This document shows, piece after piece, positions 26,745 to 38,811 of a DNA stretch of 64,000 bases. Numbering within the stretch: position 1 is the first letter of the stretch; each line of letters starts with the position of its first letter. The translations under genes and the position numbers were made by a program. This stretch comes from Steromphala cineraria. Its lineage: Eukaryota > Mollusca > Gastropoda > Trochida > Trochidae. The notes under the pieces were generated by a model that searched no databases, was not told the DNA's origin, and worked only from the letters and a program-made list of their open reading frames with translations. Where the stretch lies: the NCBI GenBank assembly GCA_916613615.1, contig OU744726.1, positions 17,239,515-17,303,514 of the forward strand, given 5' to 3'.

Positions 26745-26937
26745 TTATATTATATGGATATTTATATAGCGCACATATCCAACCACTCGTGGTTGCTCAA
26801 GGCGCTTATATTTTCCCCCTGGTCAATGGCATTCTTTCACTGTCCAATCATTTTTCCAATTCAACTCCCTGGGGAGTATTCAACCCGCATCCATATGTGG
26901 CGCTCAGGTTAGGGACCATTCTATGCCTCACTATCAA
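26745..26937 (+). repeat. SINE-like dispersed repeat fragment
   Basis: It contains tatttatatagcgcacat followed by tggttgctcaaggcgctt. From memory this tatagcgc...ctcaaggcgc pairing is widespread in marine invertebrate genomes. GC content is above the surroundings. A degenerate relative lies near 61290 (gcgtttatatagcacttg...gtgctcgattgaac). The exact family cannot be set without a repeat library. Confidence 0.5.
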
Positions 26938-26938
26938 T

Positions 26939-27116
26939 TACAGTAGAACACCGATATAGCAAACTCGGATATAGCTAACAATCGGATATAGCGAACAAAT
27001 TTTCAAGTCCCATCCCTACATAATATCATTTGAATTATATGTGTATAGCGAACACTGGATATAACGAACTAAATTCTTTGGTCCCTTGGAGTTTGTTATA
27101 TCCGTGTTCTACTGTA
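26939..27116. mobile_element. Pogo/mariner-like MITE with TA target site
   Basis: The 174-bp body (26941-27114) starts cagtagaacaccgatatag and ends tatccgtgttctactg, and is flanked by TA on both sides. Internal gatatagcgaac words repeat. Terminal cagtagaac...gatata with a TA duplication is the style of pogo-type elements. It encodes nothing. Confidence 0.8.
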
Positions 27117-27119
27117 GTA

Positions 27120-27960
27120 GCTTTTAAGCCACTAGTATCCGTTTTAACAGACTATCCTTAACTTACAGGTTACTAATATCCCTTTCTCAGAGATTTACCT
27201 TAGATTGCAGGCCACTCTTAACCTTCAGTTACTCAAGGAAAATCCTAAGGCTGTAGACTACTTAGGTTTCCTTAGGTTGCAGGTTACTAGTAGACTATCC
27301 TATGTGACAGCGTAACATCCCCATGATGCAGGCCTTTATAAGGTTATGACTGATAGTATTTTCAAGTTAAAGATGATAGGTATTTGTGCTCCTGGATTCA
27401 TCCAGAATTCTACAGTTGCCTTATTTGTATTTAGGTTACCAACTACAGGGAACCCAAAGTAACAGATCATCATCATAAGGTTATCAGTAACAGATTACAG
27501 GTTTTAAGCTACCTGAGTAGCCCTAGTAACAGATTTTGTAAGGTTAACTACCAGTACCCCTTGTAACAGACTATCATAATGTTACTGGTTCCTGCTCTTC
27601 CTGCATTTGCTGACTACTTGTTTTTACTTTTTACAGACCATCATAAGGTTACTAGCTACAAGTAGCCCTAGTAACAGATTTTGTAAGGTTGGCTACCATC
27701 AACCCCTAGTAAGACTATCATAATGTTAATGGTTCCCATCTTTCCCTTTGAGGTTTCTGGCTACATGTACTCTTTAGTCACAGACTATCATAAGGTTAGC
27801 AGCTACCAGTAGCCCTAGTAACAAATTTTGTAAGGTTGGCTACCATCATCCGCTAGTAAGACTACCATTATGTTACTGGTTCCCAGTTTCCCATTTGAGT
27901 TTGCTGGCTTCTGATACCCTTTAGTCACAGACCATCATAAGGTTAGCAGCTACTGTCCCA
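27120..27960. repeat. Minisatellite, unit about 147 bp
   Basis: The block from about 27460 holds about three units marked by agccctagtaaca(g/a)attttgtaaggtt near 27520, 27668 and 27814. Each is followed by agactatcataatgttactggttcc and an accatcataaggttagcagctac word. Upstream (27120-27460) shorter, more decayed versions of the aggttac/cagacta words continue. The units themselves seem built from shorter ggtta-containing repeats. Confidence 0.75.
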
Positions 27961-29716
27961 GCTGTCAGTATATACAGAGTCAGACCTTCCCTTTAACACA
28001 ACAAGGTCACGTCCTGACAGACAGGCTGCACTCAGCACATCAGAGTGTGGACTCACAGCGTGTTTGTCTGTCCTGTCCTCCTAGCTAGAACAATACACAG
28101 ACAGGTCTCTAGTCTGACCAGATAGACTCACAGGCAATGGAAATGTCATCCTCTGGGATGGAAGGACTAAATGAGGATATTGAAGGATGATTTAAGGTAG
28201 GAACTTTGAAATGATATTATGAAATTCAAAGTTAAATTATGGTAATGGTTTGGAGCTTGGTTATTGCATCTATATGATATAAAGATAAAACTGTCGGGTT
28301 ATGATAAATATCGTCCTCAAGGGTTAAGAGGCGGAGTTGATGCAGCCTCTTGACCGTTAAAGCTGCATGGTCAATTTGAGAGAAATCCTGCTACAAAAAC
28401 TATGTTAGTGAAAGCAGATTCAAAATTTTAATTGATTTTCAAGTAGGCTTTTATTAATGTTTTTACACATTTTGGTCATAGAACATGATTATTACCAGTA
28501 ATAAATATGTGACTTTTATGACATAAAACTATGATACCATTGGAATTATTTATTAGCTAAAATGGACTGATATAAGATGTGACCTGAGACAGAAATATAT
28601 AGAAATATATATTAAATGATATAATTCAGGAACATTTTCATTAATACCAGTAAGCATATTGAGGATCATTGGAAACTATCATGATCTCATCCTGATCTAA
28701 ACAAAAACGGATATGAAAATGTAGGAAGAGAGCTTTTGAATGGTGCTATAAACTGATGCTGTGGTCTCCCTAGCTGACACTGTTTGATGCTGAGTTGCTT
28801 CCAGGAATATTGATCCACAACTAAGTTTCTCTTTATCTCGAGATCACTTGTTGCAACTCTCCATTGTGTATCCCTTATCTATTTATGATTGCAAGGATGT
28901 TTTAGGTGAGAAAAAATATTTGAGTACACAAATATATATGGTAGAGCTGAAAGTCAGTTGAAAATGAATGTTGCTGTTCAACTTTGGATGCTATCCCATT
29001 CCTTATCTATTCATGATTATATCATTTAACATAATTATATTTCTATATATTTCTTTCTAATGATTGCTGGGAATTTCAAGTATCAGAGTTTGTTAGTTCT
29101 GGAATCAAGTTGAAAATGTAAACTCTTAATACCTAAATGTTGAAACATTGACAGTGTCATATTTTCATAACTTCACATATGAAAATATCAGTCTTGCTTA
29201 GTGATCAGTGTTTCAGAAGATGAATTTTGTATTTGTAATCTGTATAATGATTAATGAATTTAATATATAAGGTGGAGGGCTTACCAAACTGTTATCTGGT
29301 AATGCATATAAATTCATTGCTACTTTTGACAAAGCTGATAATACCATGTATTTCAGTTATTACTTGATCTAGATATATTAAAGACAGAACTTGTAATACT
29401 GGTAAGACATAGAACTATAAAATATATTACTTAGGTAAAATATTTGGGGTAACAGAGTCAAATATTGTTTAATTTATGTGACACATAGTTTACCAGAAGC
29501 TGATTTGAGAGTTTGATGTTTCTTTCAACATAATCAATCAAAATGACATCAGTATGGCGCTCCTACAATAATCAATACCAACATCCTGTATTAGTCAGTT
29601 AACAGTAAACAAAAAATCATCAAGCAACAATCAATATGTGAAACATCTGGGTACAGTGTTTATACATCTCTATAGGATCTACATCTAGTGACACATTTAC
29701 ACAATATACATGTGAC

Positions 29717-29743
29717 ACACATATATATATATATATATATATG
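29717..29743. repeat. (TA)n microsatellite
   Basis: A run of at dinucleotides within acacatata...tatgtg. Confidence 0.9.
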
Positions 29744-31777
29744 TGAGTTGAGAATGAGTAACTAATGATTCACTGTGGAACAAAATCATCGGATATCGTG
29801 ATATTTGTTTTCCTTAATACGCAGATGTCATTTGACATTATCGAGTTTCATATGCATGAGACGTCACCAAGAGTGTCATTTTCAGTAATTTATTTAAATT
29901 GGCCTCGTTATCAGGATACTTCTGGTGGTTGATGACTATTCTTTTGAGTGATATAGTACATGATTTTAGATAGGAATTACTATAGTCAAATTTTGGTCTT
30001 ATGTCAATCATAGAGGGGAATGGTTAGTCATGTGTGCAGTGTTCATATTTGACACATATGAAATGATGCTTATAATTCTTGTGAGTGAAATAAAGATTGT
30101 TTTTGATTGGTATTAGTAGAGTAATATTATTGTCTAAAATTTATTTTAGAAAGCATTATAGTTACAAAGTATTCATGTTTGACTAACTTATAGTATCTTA
30201 AATGAAGCTAAATATGATAAGAATAATTGATATTGAAATAAAAGTAAAAGAATAAGAAGGTGTTTTTAAGTGTACTTCGTCAGCAAGTAAATGAGCCTAT
30301 GAATTGAAATTAAGAAATCAAGAATGTGTACCCCAGTTTTATTTAACAAGTCAATACTTGGTACTTAGTTTATACCCAATACTTCAATCCAATCCCTTTC
30401 TCAAATGTTAAAGCAGCTTGTAAGAAATTTTTGAAAACAAATCTGAAGTAGCATATCATAAAGAACTAAGAGGGGTTTATGCAATACATACCTTAAGGAA
30501 GGAAAATCAATAAGTTTCAAGAACTGATGACTTGGCAGATTTACAAGCAAGCTTAAAAAAATTATTGATCCACCAAATGTCCTCATGTACTGGTGTGGAT
30601 GCACTCCTACACTGGATGTTGTAGAAATTCCTCACATGTCCTTACTTGTGTTAATTGTAAACACTTTGATATTTTCTTAAGGAAGAAACTCATACTTTGT
30701 TATTTTTTAATTCATTCATTTCAAGTTTCAAACTGAGAAGGTGATTCAAGTAGAAAATATAATTAATACTGTTTTTCAGTGAATCAATGATTAAAATATT
30801 TTTGAGTAGAATATATGATGCATATTTTTCTTTTCTATGACATTTTAGTTGAGATTTTTTTTGTTCCATGTGAGGATATTAAGAATGAATTTTAAATTAT
30901 TTCATGTTCATATTGTTTTTATTTAGTAAAACAATTATCACTAAATCAAACAATTAAAATCAGTAAATTCTTCTTACCAAAAATTTATATTTACATCGCC
31001 AAAATGGTATATTGAAAAAACAAAATCTATCTGATTATCTAATTGATTGTGCAATCAATTTATAGATCAAGTGTATAAAACCCTCCAAGTTCCACCTTAT
31101 GTAAGATCACGTAACATAAAAATCAATAGTTTTATTTAGCAAAAAAATATCAAATATTTAAGCTATTCTATTTGCAATACAGAAATAACTTGGTTCTGAT
31201 ATTTCCTATTTGCATTGTCTATAGAAAGATTACCTCAAACTTTGAACAAAAACCAGAATCAATGTTAGGATGAAACTGAGAATAAAATCCATGGCAAATA
31301 AAGCTCCTGTTCATCGTATCTCAAGAAAGTAATCTCAAATGTTGAATCAAAATTAAGGATCAAATAATGATAGCCCCTTTACGCTTCTAGTGTTCGAGTG
31401 AGATAAAATATTTACCAGTATCTTTACAGGGACTTGTGTGTTGAAAGGTGACAGGCTTCAATTAAAGGTCAAAAGCTTGGAATAGAGAAGTGGGATATCT
31501 CAGGGTCTTTACCACTTTGAGGAGAGATTTCACATGTTTTGGATACACGCTGCAAGAGTCTTATGGTCTTCAGAAGCTTTAGTGGATTCAAATATGAGAT
31601 ATGTGGAGTGATGAATGATTTTGGAAAGATACTGTAAGGGCATGCAAATATGACTGTTTTAGAAACATGGCGGTTATGTCATTGATGAGTGAATGCAATA
31701 TTTGCAGTTTATGATGAATTTTATGAGTCATATATTTTCATATTTATGTTAATGTAATACAGAGGTTCTAGTGGTTA

Positions 31778-32483
31778 GTTATGAATGTTTTCATTCATCC
31801 AGTTGTATTATCAAATATGATTAAATTGAATCAAATACTGGACTTGCTTTGTCTGTTGCGACGTTTCGTCCGATACCATCGAACTTTGACGAGCTAATGA
31901 CTCGGTTGATTGGTCACACGTGATAGACGCCGAGGACAATCTTGTAGCGCCCGGTCCCACACGTGTGATAGTTGGAACCGCAGTCCGCCTCTCCGGTTGA
32001 GTGACGGTTGTTCCACTCTCTCCCAGATTGATTCCTTCACCCCTCTCTCGAACCATCGTCCCTCGGTGTCCAGAACGAGCACGTCACTGGTCGTGAAACT
32101 GTGTCCCGTGGTGTTCAGATGGGTGTAGACGGCAGAGTCATATTGGTCGCCACTGCTTGGTCTGCGATGTTGATACATGCGTGTCTTTAGTGATTGTTTG
32201 GTTTCACCTACATACGTGTCTGTGCAATCTGGGTTGTCACACTTGATTCCATAGATCACATTGGAAATTTTGTCTCTTGGTGGTTTGTCCTTGACTTTGA
32301 CAAGTTGTCCCCTGAGTATGTTTGCTGGTTTCAGAGATGTGCTGATGTAGAACGGCTTCATGGCTTGTTTGATTCTCTCTGACAGTCACCGAGTCACAGT
32401 CATTAGCTCGTCAAAGTTCGATGGTATCGGACGAAACGTCGCAACAGACAAAGCAAGTCCAGTATTTGATTCAATTTAATCAT
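31778..32483 (-). mobile_element. Penelope-like retroelement fragment with perfect inverted termini
   Basis: It encodes a GIY-YIG endonuclease domain on the minus strand (see the coding entry). Arms at 31817-31902 and 32398-32483 are perfect 86-bp inverted copies. A 13-bp direct repeat, gttctagtggtta, flanks the insertion (31765-31777 and 32484-32496). The left side has 39 extra bases between the target duplication and the arm, like the short tail of Penelope-like elements. The reverse transcriptase region is missing. Each arm carries cggacgaaacgtcgc, close to the conserved 3' half of a hammerhead ribozyme core, as described for many elements of this class. The other half (ttcgatgg in place of ctgatga) is degenerate. 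Perfect arms and a clean target duplication suggest recent insertion. Confidence 0.88.
31894..32361 (-). CDS. GIY-YIG endonuclease domain of a Penelope-like element
   Basis: This frame of 155 codons is the C-terminal part of a Penelope-like polyprotein. The GIY-YIG nuclease nicks target DNA to prime reverse transcription. Visible features in order are a short linker (about 1-30), the domain entry VIYGIKCDNPDC, the second half-motif TYVGET (about 51-56), the Arg of KTRMYQHR, a His block around HLNTTGHSF, and the Glu-containing helix WFERGVKESIWE. NRRGG follows. The Cys pair after the first half-motif is typical of this family. The frame is intact but lacks the reverse transcriptase that normally precedes it, so it cannot mobilise itself. 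The ATG used is simply the first in frame; upstream lies the 86-bp terminal repeat. Confidence 0.85.
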   Translation of the reverse strand: MKPFYISTSLKPANILRGQLVKVKDKPPRDKISNVIYGIKCDNPDCTDTYVGETKQSLKTRMYQHRRPSSGDQYDSAVYTHLNTTGHSFTTSDVLVLDTEGRWFERGVKESIWERVEQPSLNRRGGLRFQLSHVWDRALQDCPRRLSRVTNQPSH

Positions 32484-32728
32484 GTTCTAGTGGTTACCAA
32501 TATCAAGCTGTGTTAACAGTTTCACTGAGGTGTTAAAATGTTAAATCTTGAGCAATGATATCAAAGCAATGAGTGAATAACTTATGAATTTGCTATGTTA
32601 TTTTGATATTACACAAACTACTTTCCTTTGGAACAGTTTTTGATCATCTAAAATATATATGAATATTTTGATAAAAATGTAAAATCCTTAAAATACATGT
32701 AGCAGGAAAGAAAATCCTAAATTTTCAT

Positions 32729-32800
32729 GTCAAATGGGATTCGAACCTGGGACCTCTGTGTGTACACTCTACCTGTTCGACCAGATAGATATCCTTCCAG
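32729..32800 (-). repeat. tRNA-derived pseudogene or SINE head
   Basis: Minus-strand reading shows tggtcgaacaggtagag (A-box-like) and aggttcgaatccca (B-box) at tRNA spacing. The stems are imperfect, so it is unlikely to be a functional tRNA. It lies about 250 bp after the Penelope-like fragment. Confidence 0.6.
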
Positions 32801-33124
32801 CCAAAGCTAGTAGGAATGCTTTTGACCTCACCCTGTCACATAAAATAATCAAATAATAAAATTGAACAAAATTTATTCATTGATAAGTTCAAAATCTTAT
32901 AATTGTAGAATCAAAAGTGAATACATTTTACAATCACACAAACAAATAAATGGTTGAAGATTACCAGCAGGAAGTGAATCAAACACAGGAGCAGGTTGTG
33001 GAACTATTAGATGAAGCTCAGTTAATCCTCTAGATCAGATCCATTATTCATCATCAGTATTCCTTATGGACCACTTTAGTAAGAGCAGCAGAAAGGCAGC
33101 ATTGCTCATGTCACAGAGATTGGT

Positions 33125-33530
33125 TAGTATCAAATATACATGCCAACCCACTGACAAGCTCTGTGTGCTAAAGCTATAAGAGGGGCGGTTTACAGTTGAG
33201 GTGTTGCTTTGCTTTTACGTATCAAAACTCATGATGACCAACATACAAATAAAGTTTATCACAACAAGTTTGTGTTTATTTCAAAAGAGAATTGTGACAT
33301 TTATATCTTCAAATATACATGACAACCTGATTAACTCTGTGTGCTTAAACTATAATAAGGGTGCTATACTGTTGGGTTTATTTTTTGCTTTAATCTTCAA
33401 TACTCATGATGTCTATCATACAAATATCACAACAAATTTGTATTTATTTCAAAAGAGAATTGAGACATATATCTTCAAACCTAAATGGCAACCTTATGCC
33501 TAGCTGTGTGTGTTTCAGCTATTGAAGTAG
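33125..33530. repeat. Tandem repeat, unit about 172 bp
   Basis: The series (a)tacatg(c/a)caacc, ctctgtgtgct, aactcatgatg and acaacaa(g)tttgt(g)tttatttcaaaagagaatt recurs from about 33130, 33310 and 33480 (the last unit partial). Units differ by scattered substitutions and small gaps. Confidence 0.75.
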
Positions 33531-34972
33531 TCTTACACTCAGGCTGTAGATTATAACAATATTTCATTTACATTAACATTAACCGAAAGACGTGACGTAC
33601 TTATGACGTCATTATCGTTAAGTATGACATCACAATGTCAGTGGGCCGAGAGCAACGATCAATGTCTTTTTATTTTCAACGATATAATACGACCAGTAAT
33701 AAATAAAATACTAAACTTGCCTTCGCTTGTGAAATACCAAACCATTCACTCTTTTCATAAAAATGCTATTTAACGGGACATCATTTAGTATTCTCTATGT
33801 AACAAACAGCATTTCTTGATTTACACTTTTAAAGACAGACCTTTGAGTGCTACTTATGTGCACATACAGTGTGCCTATTACGACATATACATCAAAGTTC
33901 TTGGAGACGGTCAATCTATTGATCTGTTATCTTGTTATCTACAAGAGGTTATCTTTTGTGTCTTAATGTTGTTGATTACAACAGCAATATACTTCCTTGT
34001 CTTAACCAGGATGTAATAAAACTATGCAGGTTATCAGATATCATATCACATTCAACGTAAGAGGTAGGCGTTTTTCCTGTTCCCTATAACTTTCAATCTC
34101 GTAACTGATCCATACAGATAGGATCTAGACATGAATTTATTACAATTTGATAAATTGATAACTACTAATCATCAAAAAGTACACATTTTGATGTATTATT
34201 TTATCATGATTTTCTCATACACAAAAACTGTTATTGATGGCTTTCATGAAATATCTTAATTTGTATACAGATACTTTATCTATGTATTTTGTATGTAAAA
34301 CATGTAACTTATCATTCCTGAACAGTTATGGTGTAAAACGTCAGGTCTAGATTTGTACATTAATTATTTTGATTATAAATCTATTAATAGATCTTGCTGT
34401 ACATTTTGCATAAGGAGACTTTATATTCTACTCAGTTCACAGTTTTGAAATAGTTGACATACCTTGTTTTTTTATGATTACCGAAAAATATGCGATTACA
34501 AATACCTGCCATATGAATTCTGAGGTTTTTAAAAAAATTCAAAGCAATTAGGCATCCTTATAGTGGTTCAGCTTGGTTGTCTTCATGCACAATATTTGAC
34601 TCTATGGCAAGGTAAATCTTCATCAGTAAATATTATGATGTTTACAAACAGCTTAGCTAAATAAATGTGTAAATAGATAAACAGTAAACATTTTCAGAGC
34701 AACATCTTTGTAAAGAGTAAATATTTACTGTTATACTTAAAGCTCCTAAGTTAAGCCTTTTTCTAAAGAATGACTATCAGAAAAGTAAACATCCACCTCG
34801 AAACTGTCACAGTTTTACAAACCACATTTTTTTTTTAAATGTCCTTTAAATAATTTCATGTTAAGCTGTGGGATAGGAAATACTTAAAAATGGGGTGATA
34901 CTTTTCACATCCTCATGTTGGCGTATTTATGCAATATTTGTGAATGTTGTACTTGCGGTACCACTTAAAGGG

Positions 34973-35258
34973 ACAGAACCACTCACGATTTTTTTAAATG
35001 AAGTTTATGCGGACCGTTCATAAACTCAATAAGAAAAGTTGGTTTAACACATTTTTGTTGATGTTATTAATGATATAACTGATACATCATAAATGAACAA
35101 ACCAAAAAATCAAATTTAGTTTCTCATCCTAAGAGTACATTGTTTTCTAATCCTTAAGAACTATTGATATAAATGAGAAGAGATTATGCATGTTCTGTAG
35201 ATCCTACCCATATGGTTCATAAAGAAGATTTTTTGTCAAGTTTATAACATAGTGTTAA
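34973..35258 (+). repeat. Dispersed 285-bp repeat, copy A1
   Basis: It begins ttaaagggacagaaccactcacg and ends catagtgttaa. A second copy (A2, 35620-35906) follows in the same orientation, sharing words such as atgaagtttatgcggaccgt and aacaaaccaaaaaatcaaat. The start resembles the terminal repeat of the TTAA MITE inserted beside it, so it may be a relative of that family. Confidence 0.75.
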
Positions 35259-35618
35259 AGGGGCAGTAGCACGTTTTTAAAGGGAATATAAGGTGATGTC
35301 AGGAAATTTAAAATTAATGGTTCCAATCGAAAGACAATGTATATAAACAAAATGGAGCAGTAATAATTCAAATATATAACGTTAAATTTAGCCATGCGAT
35401 TGCTTTTTCTTACACAAAATGAATTAAAGGTGTTCACACAAAATGGCCGCCAATGGATTTCATGTGAATCTTCATACTTTGTCTTCAGACTACGGATGAT
35501 CGGCTTGTGTAATGAGATTTTTGACACTGTCAAGATAATAGATTTAGCATTAACTAACAATTATCAGAGAAAAAAATAAAATATAAAATTATCAAAAAAC
35601 GTGCTACTGCCCCTTTAA
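35255..35618 (+). mobile_element. TTAA-flanked MITE, copy 2
   Basis: The body (35259-35614) has termini aggggcagtagcacgttttt and its complement, flanked by TTAA. It is highly similar to copy 1 at 11161 (including the shared ggtgttcacacaaaatggcc word). It sits exactly at the junction of repeats A1 and A2. Confidence 0.88.
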
Positions 35619-35619
35619 A

Positions 35620-35906
35620 CCACTCAAGTTTTTTTATAATGAAGTTTATGCGGACCGTTCTGTGTCATTAACTCAATAAGAAAAGTTTGTTTTAACTCAT
35701 TTCTGTTGATGTTATTAATGATATAACTAATACATCATAAATGAACAAACCAAAAAATCAAATTTAGGTTCTCATCCCAAGAGCACATTGTTTTTCTAAT
35801 CCTTATAAACGGTTGATATAAATGAGAAGAGATTATGCATGTTCTTTAGATCCTACCCATATGGTTCATAAAGAAGTTTTTTTGTCAAGTTCATTACATA
35901 GTGTTA
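35620..35906 (+). repeat. Dispersed 285-bp repeat, copy A2
   Basis: A direct repeat of A1 starting ccactcaagttttttt and ending catagtgttaag, with scattered substitutions. Relative to A1 it lacks the first few bases (agggacagaa). Confidence 0.75.
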
Positions 35907-35961
35907 AGAGTTTTGCATCTGCATTAACAGTCCTCTAGTTGTTGGGCAGTTGTCTTTTCTG

Positions 35962-36172
35962 GTGTAGTCCCATCTTCCTACGCAGAGCCTAAAAGGCCAG
36001 TTTCCAAACTGTCATTTTATGCCTTGCTGCATAGCCTTGAGTTTTCTGTGCTTGCTCTCTAGTCTGTAGGGGCACTATAGCAGCACAGAAAAGTAGAGTC
36101 TCTGCAGCAAGGCATAAAATGACAGTTTGGAAACTGGCCTTTAAGGCTCTGCGTAGGAAGATGGTGTAGTCC
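35962..36172. mobile_element. 193-bp MITE with 9-bp target-site duplication
   Basis: The element at 35971-36163 has near-perfect arms of about 60 bp (catcttcctacgcagagcct at the left, aggctctgcgtaggaagatg at the right) around a loop of about 70 bases. The direct repeat gtgtagtcc lies at 35962-35970 and 36164-36172. A target duplication of 8-9 bp suggests a hAT-like or Mutator-like source. It encodes nothing. Confidence 0.88.
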
Positions 36173-38811
36173 TGCTTTCATGCTTTAATGAAAAAAAAAT
36201 CTGCTATTGAGGTAAGTTTTATTTTTATCAAAATAACTAAAAGAATGAAGGTGAGTGTTTGATAGTTGATGTCCATGGCAATGCATTTAAAAGATATTCT
36301 TAAGATATATTAATTTAAAGAATCATTTCATGACATATTTGATCAATATAAAAACAATAATTAAATGATATCTGCCTTAAACAAATATATTTATACCATG
36401 GTGTTAAAATTTCAAAATCAAGGCTAACAAAGTCTGTATACAACATGACAAAGGATTGGTCAAAATATGAATATATATTAATTGGCAAATAACCAAACTG
36501 AAAGTTTAATTTTATCATTAATAATAATTAGAGTACATTTATTATTAATGATGTTTTTATGATTATAACCACTTTCTATTCTGTTCATTACAATGACAAA
36601 TCTGATACCAGATTTTGATTAATAATTTGGATTTTCAATTAACATTTCTTTAGCCAATGACCAAACAGATTTTATTTATGAATTAAGATATCTTTATATT
36701 GAACACTCACAATAATTGGCATTTTATCTACGGATATATGTAATTGATTCAAGAGCTTGGTGTTAGAAAATAGATTATCAATTTCTTCAGCCAGAACATA
36801 TAACATATGTAACTGACAGTCCAGAAGAGACAGTGCTAACATTGGATATTGGCATCAAGAGCAGACCATGTATTAATAATGGACGCAAGTGGACCCTCAA
36901 CCCATAAACCAGTAATTGGCTTACTATGTGTGTGTTAGACAGGGCTGGAGAAAATCTGTCTGCAACCCTAGCTTTTGCTGAATAAGTGCTATCATTTCCT
37001 CATATAGTATATTATTGATCTGTAGACTTGTTGCTTGTCGTCTTTTGAGGATGAATTTGGAATTTGATATAATGGATGGGACCAAATTCTGTTGATTCAT
37101 AACTTAGGACAATGACATTTCTTGACATTGCAATTATGAAGATACTTAGTTGTGCTTGGTGAACATATTGGCCCTATATCATGCAGTGGGGACAGAAAAG
37201 TTATTAAAAGTCTGTTAAGGAAGATTCACAATGTTTACATGCAAAATAAACCTGAAGAAATTTATAAAACAAATTATAAAAGGATTGAGAATTGATTAAC
37301 TGGTCAAAAACTCCTCTTCTTTTAGTCTCTATGAATAAAAAGGCTGACTTCACAAAAGTCATTTAGTTCATTTGTCATGAAACGTTTGATGTCTTCAATC
37401 TTAATGAATAAGGCTTAAAAAAGATTTGAAGAATGAATGTCTAAGAGATTGATAGAGTTTTTATTGATTATTGAGTGTTTTCTAACCCTGATTGATAAGT
37501 TCCCTCCCAATGGAGAAAATCAAAAAGCAGTAGGAGGTTATGATTCAAGCGATAAATTTTGATGGTTTATGGAATAATGATAAAAGGGTTTCTGAAGATA
37601 CGGGAGAGTATTTCAATAATTGATTAATTGATGAACATTTCCTTTCTATGGAAATCCCTTCACAGAAAACATGAAGGTCAATGAACATGACTCACTTTAA
37701 ATGTGAAGAAGGCTGAATAACTGAGTAACTAACTTCATTATTATTTTGACATTCAAATAATTTCAGGACTGATAAGTAGTCTGCCAGCATAATTTGTGAT
37801 CTTTCAGTCTCGCTGCAAAAAAACTCTCACATATGAATGGCATAAAGGTCAAAATGTCACATAGAACATCAATAAGGCACATAATGTCACTCTTCAGTGT
37901 GAAGGAAGCTTTATTCTTGTGCAAAGGTTACGGAGCCTCTCCACCAATCATTATTTGTGTATGATCAATGAAGTATTAGGTTGTTAGTTCTGCTCCAATG
38001 AGAAATGCCATTACAAAATGTGAGGTACTGCTTTCTGTGTGATTTGATTCTAACTGGCATTCTGGAAATGAAGATAAACGTTACAAAGATTTTGGGAGTT
38101 AAATTGAAAAGTAACCAGCTAGTGTAATTTTGTCAATTTAAATTAGAAAATGAGACAAAATCATAAAAATGTGGTCTGCCAAAATGAAATTTTTCTGGGC
38201 TGTCAGGTTTGGTTTATCTCAAACGCAGATAGGGGATGGGTTTTAAGGAAATGAGGTAATAGGTTCTTATAAAGACCAATTTTACAATTTGAATTAAAGG
38301 GATGGAAGCGAAATTATATGGTTTTGTTGATGAAATATGTGATGTGACATTTCATATCAATTTGAGGTGCTTGATAACTGAAATAGGATCGGTTCTTATC
38401 ATAATTGGGTAATAATTTTTGCTAGTTGAATTATTTTGAAACTTGGTATGATTTGCTTGAAATAGCTTCCCTTGACAATGTATTTGATGGTTTCATTTTA
38501 TGCCTCTTTACATTTTTATAGAAATTAGAAGATGATTTGTTTTACCGGTATTCTAAATTGGATATGATGAATTTTCATTGATTTTCTGGTTAACATTTTG
38601 TGATTGTTTTGTTTTCCCTTGTGATCATTAATCTTCATAGCAGAGTATAGCTATTAAGATGTGATAAATGACATGTACAATTATTTCCAAAGTACAAATA
38701 GATTTATTTTATTGTTTAGCAAGCTTTGTGAAAATTGTTTTACCGAAGTATATTAAGAATGTTTTCAATTTATCTAAATATTTTCAGTTGCTTGACTGAG
38801 TGTTTGGATTT

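Noticed and set aside
31811..32382. Other open frames overlapping the Penelope-like fragment (both strands).
   Set aside because: Shadows of the GIY-YIG frame in other phases; no independent coding signal.
10440..32800. Calling the tRNA-like segments at 10440, 17451, 19330 and 32729 functional tRNA genes.
   Set aside because: A-box and B-box words are present but acceptor and other stems do not pair well; they fit tRNA-derived repeats better.
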